From assembly GCA_964638055.1 (NCBI GenBank), contig CAZWXF010000077.1, positions 1 through 14,197 of the forward strand: 14,197 nucleotides of DNA, read 5' to 3'. The notes beneath the pieces are model-generated. The model was not told where the DNA came from. It saw only the letters and a list, made by a program, of their open reading frames with translations, and did not search any database. This document shows positions 1 to 6,479 of this stretch, piece by piece (positions within the stretch are counted from its first letter, which is position 1; every line of letters begins with the position of its first letter). Origin of the DNA: Prado023 sp964638055 (lineage in GTDB: Bacteria > Actinomycetota > Actinomycetes > S36-B12 > CAIYMF01). A program made the translations under genes and the position numbers.

Positions 1-872
1 TCTACCTGGTCATCATCGCGGTCTGGGCTGCCGTCCTCGTGCCCATGTGGCTGCGACGGCACGACCATCGCAGGTCCGAGCGGCCCGCGCGGGGCTGGAC
101 CGAACGTGCGTTCCTGCGTCTGAGCGAGCGCACGTCACTGCTGGGGATACCCCTGCCCGCGCGTGCGGCGGAGGTGGCAGGCGAGCCGAGCCACGGCGGC
201 TCGAGCGACCTCGCCGAAGGCGATGGTGGCGCCCCCGGGGGGGAGGATCAGCCGGTGCAGGTGCACGGACAGCCGGCTCGCCGGCGGCGGCATGAGCGCC
301 GCCGGGTCTCCGGCGCGGCGAAGCGCCGCGTGATGCTGCTCCTGCTGCTGCTCTCGACTGCGGGCGTGATCGCCACCGTCGTGCTCGGACTTCTGCCCTG
401 GCCGGTCCTGGCGGCTCCCACGCTCGTGATCGTCGCCTTCTTCCTCGTCGCCCACCGCCAGGTCGTCGTGGCTCGGCGGAATCGCCAGCGGCAGGAGCGC
501 AGGCGTCAGGGCCGCGAATCCGCGGTCGCGCAGCCCCAGGCCGATGCGCCGCAGGTCGACGCCCTCTCGCCTGGCACGTGGCTGCCCCGGGCGACACCGT
601 TGCCCGCCTACCTGCGAACGGCGCAGGACGACACTCAGGTGAGCTCTGCGGCCCCCGCCTGGACCGCGGCCGCGATGCTGGAGCGCGCCCAGCGCGAGAG
701 GCAGCGTGCCGAGCGCCAGGCGGATCGGGATGCCGCGGAGCGTGAGCGGGTGCGCGCGGAGCAGAGGGCGGCGGCGCTCGATGACCGTGACGACACGTAC
801 CTGCGCGGCCAGGCGGTGAGGTGGCGGCGCGGGCCGATCGAGGAACCCTTTCGCCGAGCGGCCAACGAGTAG
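1..872 (+). CDS. GlpR/SepX-like divisome membrane protein, 5'-truncated
   Basis: The gene enters from the left edge; the first complete codon is at base 3 and the visible part is 289 residues ending in TAG. The visible N-terminus is a hydrophobic segment (residues 1-15, ending VPMWLRRHD). A basic, Gly/Arg-rich linker follows, then a strongly hydrophobic double segment (about residues 110-150, starting KRRVMLLLLLL), a very basic stretch (ARRNRQRQERRRQ), a Pro/Ala-rich region, and a charged probable coiled coil (about 222-262, many Glu/Arg/Gln/Ala). An N-terminal membrane anchor ending in LVPMWLRRHD and a later membrane hairpin resemble the actinobacterial GlpR/SepX family, which in Corynebacterium is the membrane receptor of the gephyrin-like protein Glp and in Streptomyces a septation protein. 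Only a few residues are probably missing. The adjacent tRNA-Ala fits the usual neighbourhood. Family recognition comes from the anchor motif and context, so the exact role is an inference. Confidence 0.72.
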   Translation, partial: YLVIIAVWAAVLVPMWLRRHDHRRSERPARGWTERAFLRLSERTSLLGIPLPARAAEVAGEPSHGGSSDLAEGDGGAPGGEDQPVQVHGQPARRRRHERRRVSGAAKRRVMLLLLLLSTAGVIATVVLGLLPWPVLAAPTLVIVAFFLVAHRQVVVARRNRQRQERRRQGRESAVAQPQADAPQVDALSPGTWLPRATPLPAYLRTAQDDTQVSSAAPAWTAAAMLERAQRERQRAERQADRDAAERERVRAEQRAAALDDRDDTYLRGQAVRWRRGPIEEPFRRAANE

Positions 873-954
873 GGCGCGCAGGGACCGCGATTCCTCGGCG
901 TCCAGGACAAGAGGGCCCCGAGGGCGGCGATGGAAGTGGTCGTCCGGTCTGGGG

Positions 955-960
955 TAGCCT
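955..960 (+). promoter_or_regulatory. Possible -10 box for tRNA-Ala
   Basis: TAGCCT fits the TANNNT pattern and lies 14 nt before the mature tRNA 5' end, leaving a short 5' leader. No convincing -35 element is visible at the expected distance. The 873-974 gap shows no other gene. Confidence 0.3.
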
Positions 961-974
961 TGGCCGGTCCACTT

Positions 975-1047
975 GGGGCTGTAGCGCAGCTGGTAGCGCA
1001 CCTCGTTCGCATCGAGGGGGTCAGGGGTTCGAGTCCCCTCAGCTCCA
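975..1047 (+). tRNA. tRNA-Ala (anticodon CGC)
   Basis: A full cloverleaf folds by eye. The acceptor stem is GGGGCTG (975-981) with CAGCTCC (1040-1046), containing one G-T pair. The D stem is GCGC/GCGC (984-987 and 996-999). The anticodon stem is CCTCG/CGAGG (1001-1005 and 1013-1017) around loop TTCGCAT, giving anticodon CGC at 1008-1010, which reads GCG alanine codons. The T arm is AGGGG/CCCCT with loop TTCGAGT (1028-1034). The discriminator base is A1047. The next bases are CCC, so the 3' CCA is not encoded and must be added after transcription. GCG decoding suits a GC-rich genome. Confidence 0.96.
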
Positions 1048-1118
1048 CCCAGAGTGAGCGTCTGCTGGACCCCCGTATGTGACCGTCCGTGTCGGCGAGA
1101 CCCTCCCAAGAGGATCCC

Positions 1119-1135
1119 GGGGCCCTCAGGGCCCT
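1119..1135 (+). terminator. GC-rich hairpin after tRNA-Ala, possible terminator
   Basis: GGGCCC (1120-1125), loop TCA, GGGCCC (1129-1134), with a further G-T pair outside. It lies about 70 nt after the tRNA. There is no T-tract, so termination is a guess based on position and stem strength. Confidence 0.3.
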
Positions 1136-1168
1136 CGGCGCTGCCGCCCACGACCTGTCGCTGAGTAG

Positions 1169-1243
1169 GTCTCGGCGGGCTTGGTCTCGATGGGCTCGGT
1201 CTCGACGGGCTCGACCGGCGCACGTCTCGACGGGCTCGACCGG
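1169..1243 (+). repeat. Cluster of interspersed GTCTCGACGGGCTCGACC-type repeats
   Basis: Four imperfect units lie almost end to end. Unit a (from 1169) reads GTCTCGGCGGGCTT. Unit b (1183-1199) reads GGTCTCGATGGGCTCGG. Unit c (1198-1218) has the core GGTCTCGACGGGCTCGACC. Unit d (1224-1243) again carries GTCTCGACGGGCTCGACCGG. The same core recurs at 14144-14197. Internal TCGA...TCGA symmetry would allow a small hairpin in each unit. Similar short intergenic repeats are familiar in actinobacterial genomes. The intergenic stretch 1048-1382 otherwise holds the 1119-1135 hairpin and the cysK leader, and I see no gene in it. Confidence 0.8.
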
Positions 1244-1293
1244 AGGGTGGGGGCCTGCGGGGGATCGGGGTCGCCGGGGGGCGGTGGAAGCCC

Positions 1294-1340
1294 GGCATCC
1301 GCCATTCCCTATCATGCCGATCGAACATGCCAAACATGCC
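1294..1340 (+). promoter_or_regulatory. Probable cysK control region with CATGCC repeats
   Basis: A candidate -10 box TATCAT (1310-1315) would start RNA near 1322, about 60 nt before cysK. CATGCC occurs three times, at 1313-1318, 1326-1331 and 1335-1340; the last two extend to AACATGCC. An inverted half, GGCAT (1294-1298), faces the first copy. Repeated short motifs over a promoter suggest a regulator-binding site, but I cannot match them to a known sulfur regulator and no good -35 box is seen. Confidence 0.3.
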
Positions 1341-1382
1341 GGGATGGATCGGTCTCTCCCGGCCCGTTCCGCGAGGTTGACC

Positions 1383-2315
1383 ATGCGCGTAGCAACAGAT
1401 GTGACAGAGCTGATCGGCAACACGCCCCTGGTCCGGTTGAACCGGGTGACGGACGGCGCGGGGGCCACGGTGCTGGCGAAGCTGGAGTTCTTCAACCCTG
1501 CCTCGTCGGTCAAGGACCGGATCGGAGCCTCCATGATCGACGCCGCGATCGCGGCCGGGGAGATCGGTCCGGAGACCGTCCTCGTGGAGCCGACGAGCGG
1601 CAACACGGGCATCGCCCTGGCGATGATCGCCGCCGCCAAGGGGATCAGGGTCGTCCTGACCATGCCGGAGACGATGAGCAAGGAACGCCGGCTGCTGCTC
1701 AAGGCGTACGGCGCCGAGCTGGTGCTCACCCCTGGCCCGGAGGGGATGGGCGGGGCGATCGCCAAGGCCAAGGAGCTCGCCTTCGACAATCCGAACTACG
1801 TGATGCCCCAGCAGTTCGAGAACCCGGCGAACCCCGAGATCCATCGCACGACCACGGCCGAGGAGATCTGGAACGATACCGACGGCACCGTCGACATCGT
1901 GGTGTCCGGGGTGGGGACCGGCGGAACGATCACCGGCGTCGGGCAGGTCCTCAAGGAGCGCAAGCCGGGTGTGCAGATCGTCGCCGTCGAGCCTGCTGCC
2001 TCGCCGGTGCTCTCCGGCGGGGCCAAGGGGCCTCATCCGATCCAGGGCATCGGGGCAGGGTTCGTGCCGCCGATCCTGGACACGTCGATCTACGACGAGA
2101 TCGTGCAGGTGGCGGCACCCGACGCCCTGACCACCGCCCGGCGCGCCGCTGCGGAGGAGGGACTGCTCGTCGGCATCTCCTCGGGTGCGGCGATCTGGGC
2201 CGCCACGGTCCTGGCCCAGCGCCCCGAGAACGCCGGGAAGACGATCGTGGTGATCGTCCCCTCCTCCGGCGAGCGCTACCTCTCGACGATCCTCTTCGCG
2301 GATCTGAGCCAGTAG
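1383..2315 (+). CDS. cysK: O-acetylserine sulfhydrylase (cysteine synthase A)
   Basis: This is a 310-residue PLP enzyme of the CysK/CysM (fold type II) family. It makes cysteine and acetate from O-acetyl-L-serine and sulfide in the cytosol. Visible landmarks are the N-terminal ELIGNTPLVRL, the PLP Schiff-base lysine K44 in NPASSVKDR, the substrate/PLP loop TSGNTG (71-76), the glycine-rich phosphate site GVGTGGT, and the C-terminal IVPSSGERYLST typical of CysK rather than CysM. Length is normal. The ATG at 1383 is chosen because the family N-terminus begins there. The frame is open back to 1089, but that part crosses the repeats and has no CysK character. A weak purine-rich site (GCGAGG) precedes the start. 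Cys-synthase K usually pairs with serine acetyltransferase CysE, but no cysE is in the window. The gene lies 85 nt before the encapsulin gene on the same strand, so co-transcription is plausible. Confidence 0.95.
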   Translation: MRVATDVTELIGNTPLVRLNRVTDGAGATVLAKLEFFNPASSVKDRIGASMIDAAIAAGEIGPETVLVEPTSGNTGIALAMIAAAKGIRVVLTMPETMSKERRLLLKAYGAELVLTPGPEGMGGAIAKAKELAFDNPNYVMPQQFENPANPEIHRTTTAEEIWNDTDGTVDIVVSGVGTGGTITGVGQVLKERKPGVQIVAVEPAASPVLSGGAKGPHPIQGIGAGFVPPILDTSIYDEIVQVAAPDALTTARRAAAEEGLLVGISSGAAIWAATVLAQRPENAGKTIVVIVPSSGERYLSTILFADLSQ

Positions 2316-2350
2316 TGCCCGAGCCAGCACGACGGCAGGTCACCGGATTC

Positions 2351-2388
2351 CCTTCTGCAGAGCACAGAGCCTTCTGCAGAGCACAGAG
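2351..2388 (+). repeat. Perfect 19-bp tandem duplication before the encapsulin gene
   Basis: CCTTCTGCAGAGCACAGAG occurs twice with no spacer (2351-2369 and 2370-2388). Each copy contains the 8-bp palindrome TCTGCAGA, so the palindrome centres are 19 bp apart, close to two helical turns. The second copy runs straight into the purine-rich AGAGAGAG that serves as the encapsulin ribosome-binding site. It lies between the cysK stop (2315) and the encapsulin start (2401). It may be an operator pair or simply a recent slippage duplication. Confidence 0.9.
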
Positions 2389-2400
2389 AGAGTGGACGGC

Positions 2401-3339
2401 ATGACTGACGATCCAACCGGCGTCACCCTCTCGGGGGCAGCTGCACGCCAGCTCAGCAACACCACCAAGACGCCGCCCCAGTGGGACGCGATCACCCCGC
2501 GGTGGCTGGTGAACATGCTCGCGTGGCAGCCGGTCGAGGCCGGCGTCTTCCGCGTGAACCGGGTCAAGCCTGCGTCCGCCGAGGGTGGCGTCGAGTGCAG
2601 CCCCAACGACACCTCCCGGCTGCCGCAGTCGTTCGTCGACTACGAGGACAACCCGCGCGAGTTCACGCTCTCCGCACTGACGACCGTGCTGGGGGTGCAT
2701 ACCCGGATCTCGGACCTCTATCGCAGCCCGCACGACCAGATCCGCGAGCAGCTTCGCCTGACGATCGAGAAGGTCAAGGAGCGCCAGGAGCGCGAGCTCA
2801 TCAACAACCCTGAGTACGGGCTGATCCATCAGGTCGTGCCGAGCCAGAAGATCATCAGCCGCACCGGCCCGCCTACGCCCGATGACCTGGACGAGCTCAT
2901 CACCAAGGTCTGGAAGCAGCCCTCGTTCTTCCTGGCCCACCCGCGCACCGTCGCGGCCATCGGTCGGGAGTGCACCCGACGGGGTGTGCCGCCGGCGACG
3001 GTGAACCTGTTCGGCTCCCAGTTCCTGACGTGGCGCGGCCTGCCCATCGTGCCCAGCGACAAGGTTCCCGTCGAAGGTGCCGACGCCAAGGGGAGGGGTG
3101 GCCAGTCGAGCATCCTGCTGATCAGGACCGGGCAGGACAAGCAGGGGATCGTCGGGCTGTTCCAGCCGGGATTGCCCGGGGAGGTGACGCCGAGCCTGTC
3201 CGTGCGGTTCATGGGGATCAACGACCTCGCGGTCGCGACGTACCTGATCTCGCTGTACTGCTCGGCGGCGGCGTTGACCGACGATGCCATCGCTCTCCTC
3301 GATGGCGTCGACGTCGGCTACTACCATGACTACAAGTGA
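2401..3339 (+). CDS. Family 2A encapsulin shell protein (SrpI-like)
   Basis: A 312-residue HK97-fold shell protein that should self-assemble into a protein nanocompartment around a cargo enzyme. It has the family 2A look: N-terminal arm LSGAAARQLSNTTKTPPQWD (10-29), then ITPRWLVNMLAWQPVEAGVFRVNR. A long charged spine helix (about 110-135, HDQIREQLRLTIEKVKERQ) leads to NNPEYGLIHQV. A segment PTPDDLDELITKVWKQPSFFLAHPRTVAAI (158-187) follows, then TWRGLPIVPSDKVPV and a C-terminal beta/helical part ending GYYHDYK. There is no cyclic-nucleotide-binding insertion, which argues against family 2B. ATG 2401 is preferred over GTG 2392 because AGAGAGAG (2385-2392) sits 8 nt upstream of it. The 3' end overlaps the cysteine desulfurase gene by 14 nt, matching the known pairing of family 2A shells with desulfurase cargo. 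Family 2A systems are linked to sulfur metabolism and sulfur storage; that role here is inferred. Confidence 0.93.
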   Translation: MTDDPTGVTLSGAAARQLSNTTKTPPQWDAITPRWLVNMLAWQPVEAGVFRVNRVKPASAEGGVECSPNDTSRLPQSFVDYEDNPREFTLSALTTVLGVHTRISDLYRSPHDQIREQLRLTIEKVKERQERELINNPEYGLIHQVVPSQKIISRTGPPTPDDLDELITKVWKQPSFFLAHPRTVAAIGRECTRRGVPPATVNLFGSQFLTWRGLPIVPSDKVPVEGADAKGRGGQSSILLIRTGQDKQGIVGLFQPGLPGEVTPSLSVRFMGINDLAVATYLISLYCSAAALTDDAIALLDGVDVGYYHDYK

Positions 3340-5005
3340 GTCGCCGATCGACGTCGCCGAGCTGACTTCCCTGGCCAACGCCCTGTTCCAGACCGTGGCG
3401 GGTCCGGAGACCCTCACGACCGGCATCGACAGCGCGCCGGCGATGACCTCGAGCGACGCGGATCTGCCGGACCCGTTGTCCATGGGTGAGCTCGCCGACC
3501 TGCCCCTGTCCCTGCTGGGAGGGTTCGGCGTGCCCTCGGCGCCGGCCGTGCCGGAGCCACCGGGTGCCTCCTCGGCGCCCGCGTCTGCCGCCGGGCTGAC
3601 GCCCACTCCGCTCGTCCAGGACCTGCCCACGGGCAGCCTGAGGGCACCGATCGGCGACCCGCCCGGAGTGGACATGGGTGCGGGCCTGCCCGTCACCTCG
3701 TCGGCAGCATCCCTGGGGATCCTCGAGTTCCACCCTGAGATGCTTCCCAGCCTTGCCGGGACATCCGTGGCGGCCCGCCCGTTCGACCCGTACGCGATCC
3801 GGCGGGACTTCCCGATCCTGTCCGAGCGGGTCAACGGCCGGCCGCTGGTCTGGCTGGACAACGGGGCGACCACGCAGAAGCCGCAAGCGGTCATCGATCG
3901 CCTGAGCCACTTCTACGAGCACGAGAACTCCAACATCCACCGGGGGGCGCACGCTCTGGCGGCGCGTGCGACGGACGCCTACGAGGGCGCTCGGGAGAAG
4001 GTGCGGCGCTTCATCAACGCCAGCTCGGCCAGCGAGATCGTCTTCGTGCGGGGCGCCACGGAGGCCATCAACCTCGTCGCCAGGAGCTGGGGGGTCGCGC
4101 ACGTGGGGGCCGGTGACGAGGTGCTGGTGACGCACCTGGAGCACCACGCGAACATCGTGCCGTGGCAGCAGCTCTGCCAGCAGGTCGGGGCCACGCTCAA
4201 GGTGGCGCCGGTCGACGGCGACGGGCAGATCATCCTGTCCGAGTTCGAGAGCCTGATCACGCCACGCACGAGGATGGTCGCGATGACCCAGGTCTCCAAC
4301 GCGCTGGGCACCGTCACGCCGGTGGCCGACATGGTCTCCATCGCCCGCAGGCACGGAGCCGCCACCCTGGTCGACGCCGCCCAGTCCGTGCTGCACATGC
4401 GCGTCGACGTCCAGGCCCTCGACGCCGACTTCCTGGTGTTCTCCGGTCACAAGGTCTTCGCGCCCACCGGCATCGGCGTCGTCCACGGCAAGGCCGATGC
4501 CTGGGCGGTCACCCCGCCCTGGCAGGGCGGCGGCAACATGATCGCCGACGTCACCTTCGAACGGACGGTCTACCAGTCGCCGCCGGACCGGTTCGAGGCG
4601 GGGACCGGCAACATCGCAGATGCGGTGGGCCTGGGCGCCGCCCTGGACTACGTGTCCGCGGTGGGCATCGACAGCATCACCGCGTACGAGCATGACCTGC
4701 TCGAGCACGGCACTGCGGGACTGCTGGCGATCAAGGGCCTGCACCTGATCGGCACGGCCAGGACCAAGGCGGCGGTCCTGTCGTTCGTCATCGACGGCCA
4801 CACCGCCGAGGAGGTGGGGCAGGCGCTGGACAGGGACGGGATCGCCGTGCGCGCCGGGCACCACTGCGCCCAGCCGATCCTTCGGCGCTTCGGCGTGGAG
4901 GCCACGGTCCGCGCGTCGCTGGCCATGTACAACACGCGTGAGGACCTGGACTGCCTCGTGGAGTCGCTGCGCCGACTGACGGCCGGTCAGTGGCGCGGCA
5001 TCTGA
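3326..5005 (+). CDS. Encapsulated SufS-like cysteine desulfurase with N-terminal cargo-loading extension
   Basis: A 559-residue protein in two parts. Residues 1-152 are rich in Pro, Ala, Ser, Gly and Leu, probably disordered, with short hydrophobic islands (IDVAELTSLANALF 8-21; LPDPLSMGELADLPLSLLGG 47-66; LGILEFHPEMLPSL 130-143). Residues 153-559 are a full class II cysteine desulfurase starting FDPYAIRRDFPIL. PLP lysine K376 lies in FSGHK, and the sulfur-carrying cysteine C514 in RAGHHCAQP. Their spacing of 138 residues equals that of SufS (K226/C364). It converts cysteine to alanine plus a persulfide. In family 2A systems an N-terminal extension of this type loads the enzyme into the shell. 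ATG 3326 overlaps the encapsulin stop by 14 nt, suggesting translational coupling. In-frame ATGs at 3284 and 3302 exist but lie inside the encapsulin C-terminus without a ribosome-binding site. No SufBCDU genes are nearby, so a role apart from Fe-S assembly is likely. Confidence 0.93.
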   Translation: MTTSESPIDVAELTSLANALFQTVAGPETLTTGIDSAPAMTSSDADLPDPLSMGELADLPLSLLGGFGVPSAPAVPEPPGASSAPASAAGLTPTPLVQDLPTGSLRAPIGDPPGVDMGAGLPVTSSAASLGILEFHPEMLPSLAGTSVAARPFDPYAIRRDFPILSERVNGRPLVWLDNGATTQKPQAVIDRLSHFYEHENSNIHRGAHALAARATDAYEGAREKVRRFINASSASEIVFVRGATEAINLVARSWGVAHVGAGDEVLVTHLEHHANIVPWQQLCQQVGATLKVAPVDGDGQIILSEFESLITPRTRMVAMTQVSNALGTVTPVADMVSIARRHGAATLVDAAQSVLHMRVDVQALDADFLVFSGHKVFAPTGIGVVHGKADAWAVTPPWQGGGNMIADVTFERTVYQSPPDRFEAGTGNIADAVGLGAALDYVSAVGIDSITAYEHDLLEHGTAGLLAIKGLHLIGTARTKAAVLSFVIDGHTAEEVGQALDRDGIAVRAGHHCAQPILRRFGVEATVRASLAMYNTREDLDCLVESLRRLTAGQWRGI

Positions 5006-5071
5006 CGCCATCGAGTCCGGTCACACCGACCCCCGCAGCACGTCGTCGGCGGCCCCGAGCACCCCGGCCGG

Positions 5072-5152
5072 CCTGGGGGCGCCCAGGTGCGTCCCGGTGC
5101 GGCATGCTCGGGTGCGCAACGGCACCTCGTCCCCCCGATGCGCTCGGGGGAC
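5072..5152 (+). other. Two hairpins in the desulfurase-moeZ gap
   Basis: The 164-nt gap holds two potential RNA hairpins. The first is CCTGGG (5072-5077), loop GGCG, CCCAGG (5082-5087). The second is CCCCCGA (5132-5138), loop TGCGC, TCGGGGG (5144-5150), extended by GT/AC with one bulged C (5129-5152). The second ends 7 nt before the moeZ ribosome-binding site GAAGGGA (5159-5165). Neither has a T-tract. They could attenuate or terminate transcription from the encapsulin operon, or stabilise an RNA end. Confidence 0.4.
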
Positions 5153-5169
5153 CTCCACGAAGGGAACGC

Positions 5170-6363
5170 ATGGCCACGCTTCCCCCGCTCGTCGAGCCCG
5201 TCCAGACCCTGACCGTCGACGAGGTGCGGCGGTACTCGCGACACCTGATCATCCCCGACGTCGCCTCGCCTGGGCAGCGGCGCCTGAAGGCTGCGAAGGT
5301 GCTGGTCGTCGGGGCGGGGGGCCTGGGATCTCCCGCACTGCTGTACCTGGCCGCAGCGGGGATCGGCACGCTCGGGATCGTCGACGACGACACCGTGGAG
5401 ATGTCGAACCTGCAGCGCCAGGTCATCCACGGCCAGTCCGACGTCGGGCGCGCCAAGACGCATTCCGCGAGGGAGCAGGTCCGGGAGCTCAACTCCCTGG
5501 TCCGGGTGGTCCTGCACCACGAGCGGTTGGACTCCGGCAACGCCCTTGACGTCATCGAGCAGTACGACCTGATCGTCGACGGAACGGACAACTTCGCCAC
5601 GCGGTACCTGGTCAACGACGCATGCGTGCTGCTGGGCAAGCCGTACGTGTGGGGCTCGATCTTCCGCTTCGAGGGGCAGGCCAGCGTCTTCTGGGCCGAG
5701 CATGGCCCGTGCTACCGCTGCCTGTACCCCGAGCCGCCGCCGGCGGACATGGTCCCCTCGTGCGCCGAGGGCGGAGTGCTCGGCGTCCTGTGCGCCTCCA
5801 TCGGCTCGATCCAGGTGACCGAGGCGATCAAGCTGATCACAGGTGTGGGGGAGCCGCTCCTCGGCAGGCTGGTGATCTACGACGCGCTGGACATGACCCT
5901 GCGCACGGTGAAGGTGCACAAGGACCCTGGCTGCGTGGTGTGCGGCGAGAACCCGACCGTGACCGAGCTCATCGACTACGAGGCCTTCTGCGGGACTGTC
6001 TCGGCGGAGGCCTCCGATGCCGTGCGGGATTCGACCATCTCGGTGACCGACCTGGCCGCGATGCTCGAGCAGAGGGAGGCAGGTGAGCGCGACTTCATGC
6101 TCGTCGACGTCCGTGAGCCCGCGGAGGCGGGCATCGTCTCGATCCCGGGAGCGACCCTGATCCCGAAGGGCGATCTCATGTCCGGGGTGGCCCTAGCCGC
6201 GCTCCCGCAGGACAAGCCGATCGTCGTGCACTGCAAGACCGGGGTCCGCTCCGCCGAGGTGCTGGCGATCCTCAAGGCTGCCGGGTTCGCCGACGCCGTC
6301 CACGTCGGTGGTGGCATCGTCGCCTGGGTCGATCAGATCGAGCCGGAGAAGCCGAGCTACTGA
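5170..6363 (+). CDS. moeZ: MoeZ-like adenylyltransferase/sulfurtransferase (E1 domain plus rhodanese)
   Basis: A 397-residue fusion. The N-terminal ThiF/MoeB E1-like domain has the nucleotide loop GAGGLG (48-53), the DDDTVEMSNLQRQ segment, the zinc pairs C181-x2-C184 and C255-x2-C258, and C198 in PSCAEGG, the usual E1-type cysteine position. The C-terminal rhodanese domain (about 305-390) has MLVDVREPAEA and the persulfide-forming C355 in HCKTGVRS. The family adenylates the C-terminus of small ubiquitin-like sulfur carriers (MoaD, ThiS or CysO) and then thiocarboxylates it. In M. tuberculosis MoeZ does this for CysO and MoaD. ATG 5170 is chosen for GAAGGGA five bases upstream and because LPPLVEP...TVDEVRRYSRHLIIPD is the normal family start. 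It is 164 nt after the encapsulated desulfurase on the same strand, so its rhodanese is a plausible acceptor of desulfurase-derived sulfur. No carrier protein gene is visible. Confidence 0.93.
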   Translation: MATLPPLVEPVQTLTVDEVRRYSRHLIIPDVASPGQRRLKAAKVLVVGAGGLGSPALLYLAAAGIGTLGIVDDDTVEMSNLQRQVIHGQSDVGRAKTHSAREQVRELNSLVRVVLHHERLDSGNALDVIEQYDLIVDGTDNFATRYLVNDACVLLGKPYVWGSIFRFEGQASVFWAEHGPCYRCLYPEPPPADMVPSCAEGGVLGVLCASIGSIQVTEAIKLITGVGEPLLGRLVIYDALDMTLRTVKVHKDPGCVVCGENPTVTELIDYEAFCGTVSAEASDAVRDSTISVTDLAAMLEQREAGERDFMLVDVREPAEAGIVSIPGATLIPKGDLMSGVALAALPQDKPIVVHCKTGVRSAEVLAILKAAGFADAVHVGGGIVAWVDQIEPEKPSY

Positions 6364-6434
6364 GACCGGACGCTCCTGGGAGCCGACCCGGCGATCCATC
6401 GTGTGAGAGCCCGGCATCCCGACCCTTGTGCGAC

Positions 6435-6440
6435 TAACGT
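6435..6440 (+). promoter_or_regulatory. Possible -10 box for the acyltransferase gene
   Basis: TAACGT fits TANNNT and would start RNA near 6447, giving a leader of about 33 nt that contains the ribosome-binding site AAGGAGAGG (6464-6472). No clear -35 element is visible. The 6364-6479 gap also holds a small GCTC/GAGC hairpin (6372-6383) just after moeZ. Confidence 0.3.
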
Positions 6441-6479
6441 CGGCGCCGCGGCTGCGCACGTACAAGGAGAGGGGCCGGG

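Noticed and set aside
1089..1382. In-frame 98-codon upstream extension of cysK
   Set aside because: The family N-terminus begins at ATG 1383; the extension translates the repeats (STGSTG) and a probable promoter region.
135..2330. A 731-codon reverse-strand open frame across the GlpR/SepX-like gene, the tRNA and cysK
   Set aside because: Antisense shadow with Arg/Gly/His-rich composition; it crosses a tRNA and a repeat cluster and shows no domain.
3284..3325. Earlier in-frame ATGs (3284, 3302) for the desulfurase
   Set aside because: They lie within the encapsulin C-terminal coding region without a ribosome-binding site; the added residues are Ser/Thr-rich shadow sequence. Not fully excluded.
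3326..5005. Housekeeping SufS of a SUF operon
   Set aside because: Catalytic domain is SufS-like, but the long N-terminal extension, overlap with an encapsulin gene and lack of sufBCDU fit encapsulin cargo instead.
4990..5169. In-frame 60-codon upstream extension of moeZ
   Set aside because: It overlaps the end of the desulfurase and the hairpin region, has no family similarity, and ATG 5170 has a good ribosome-binding site.
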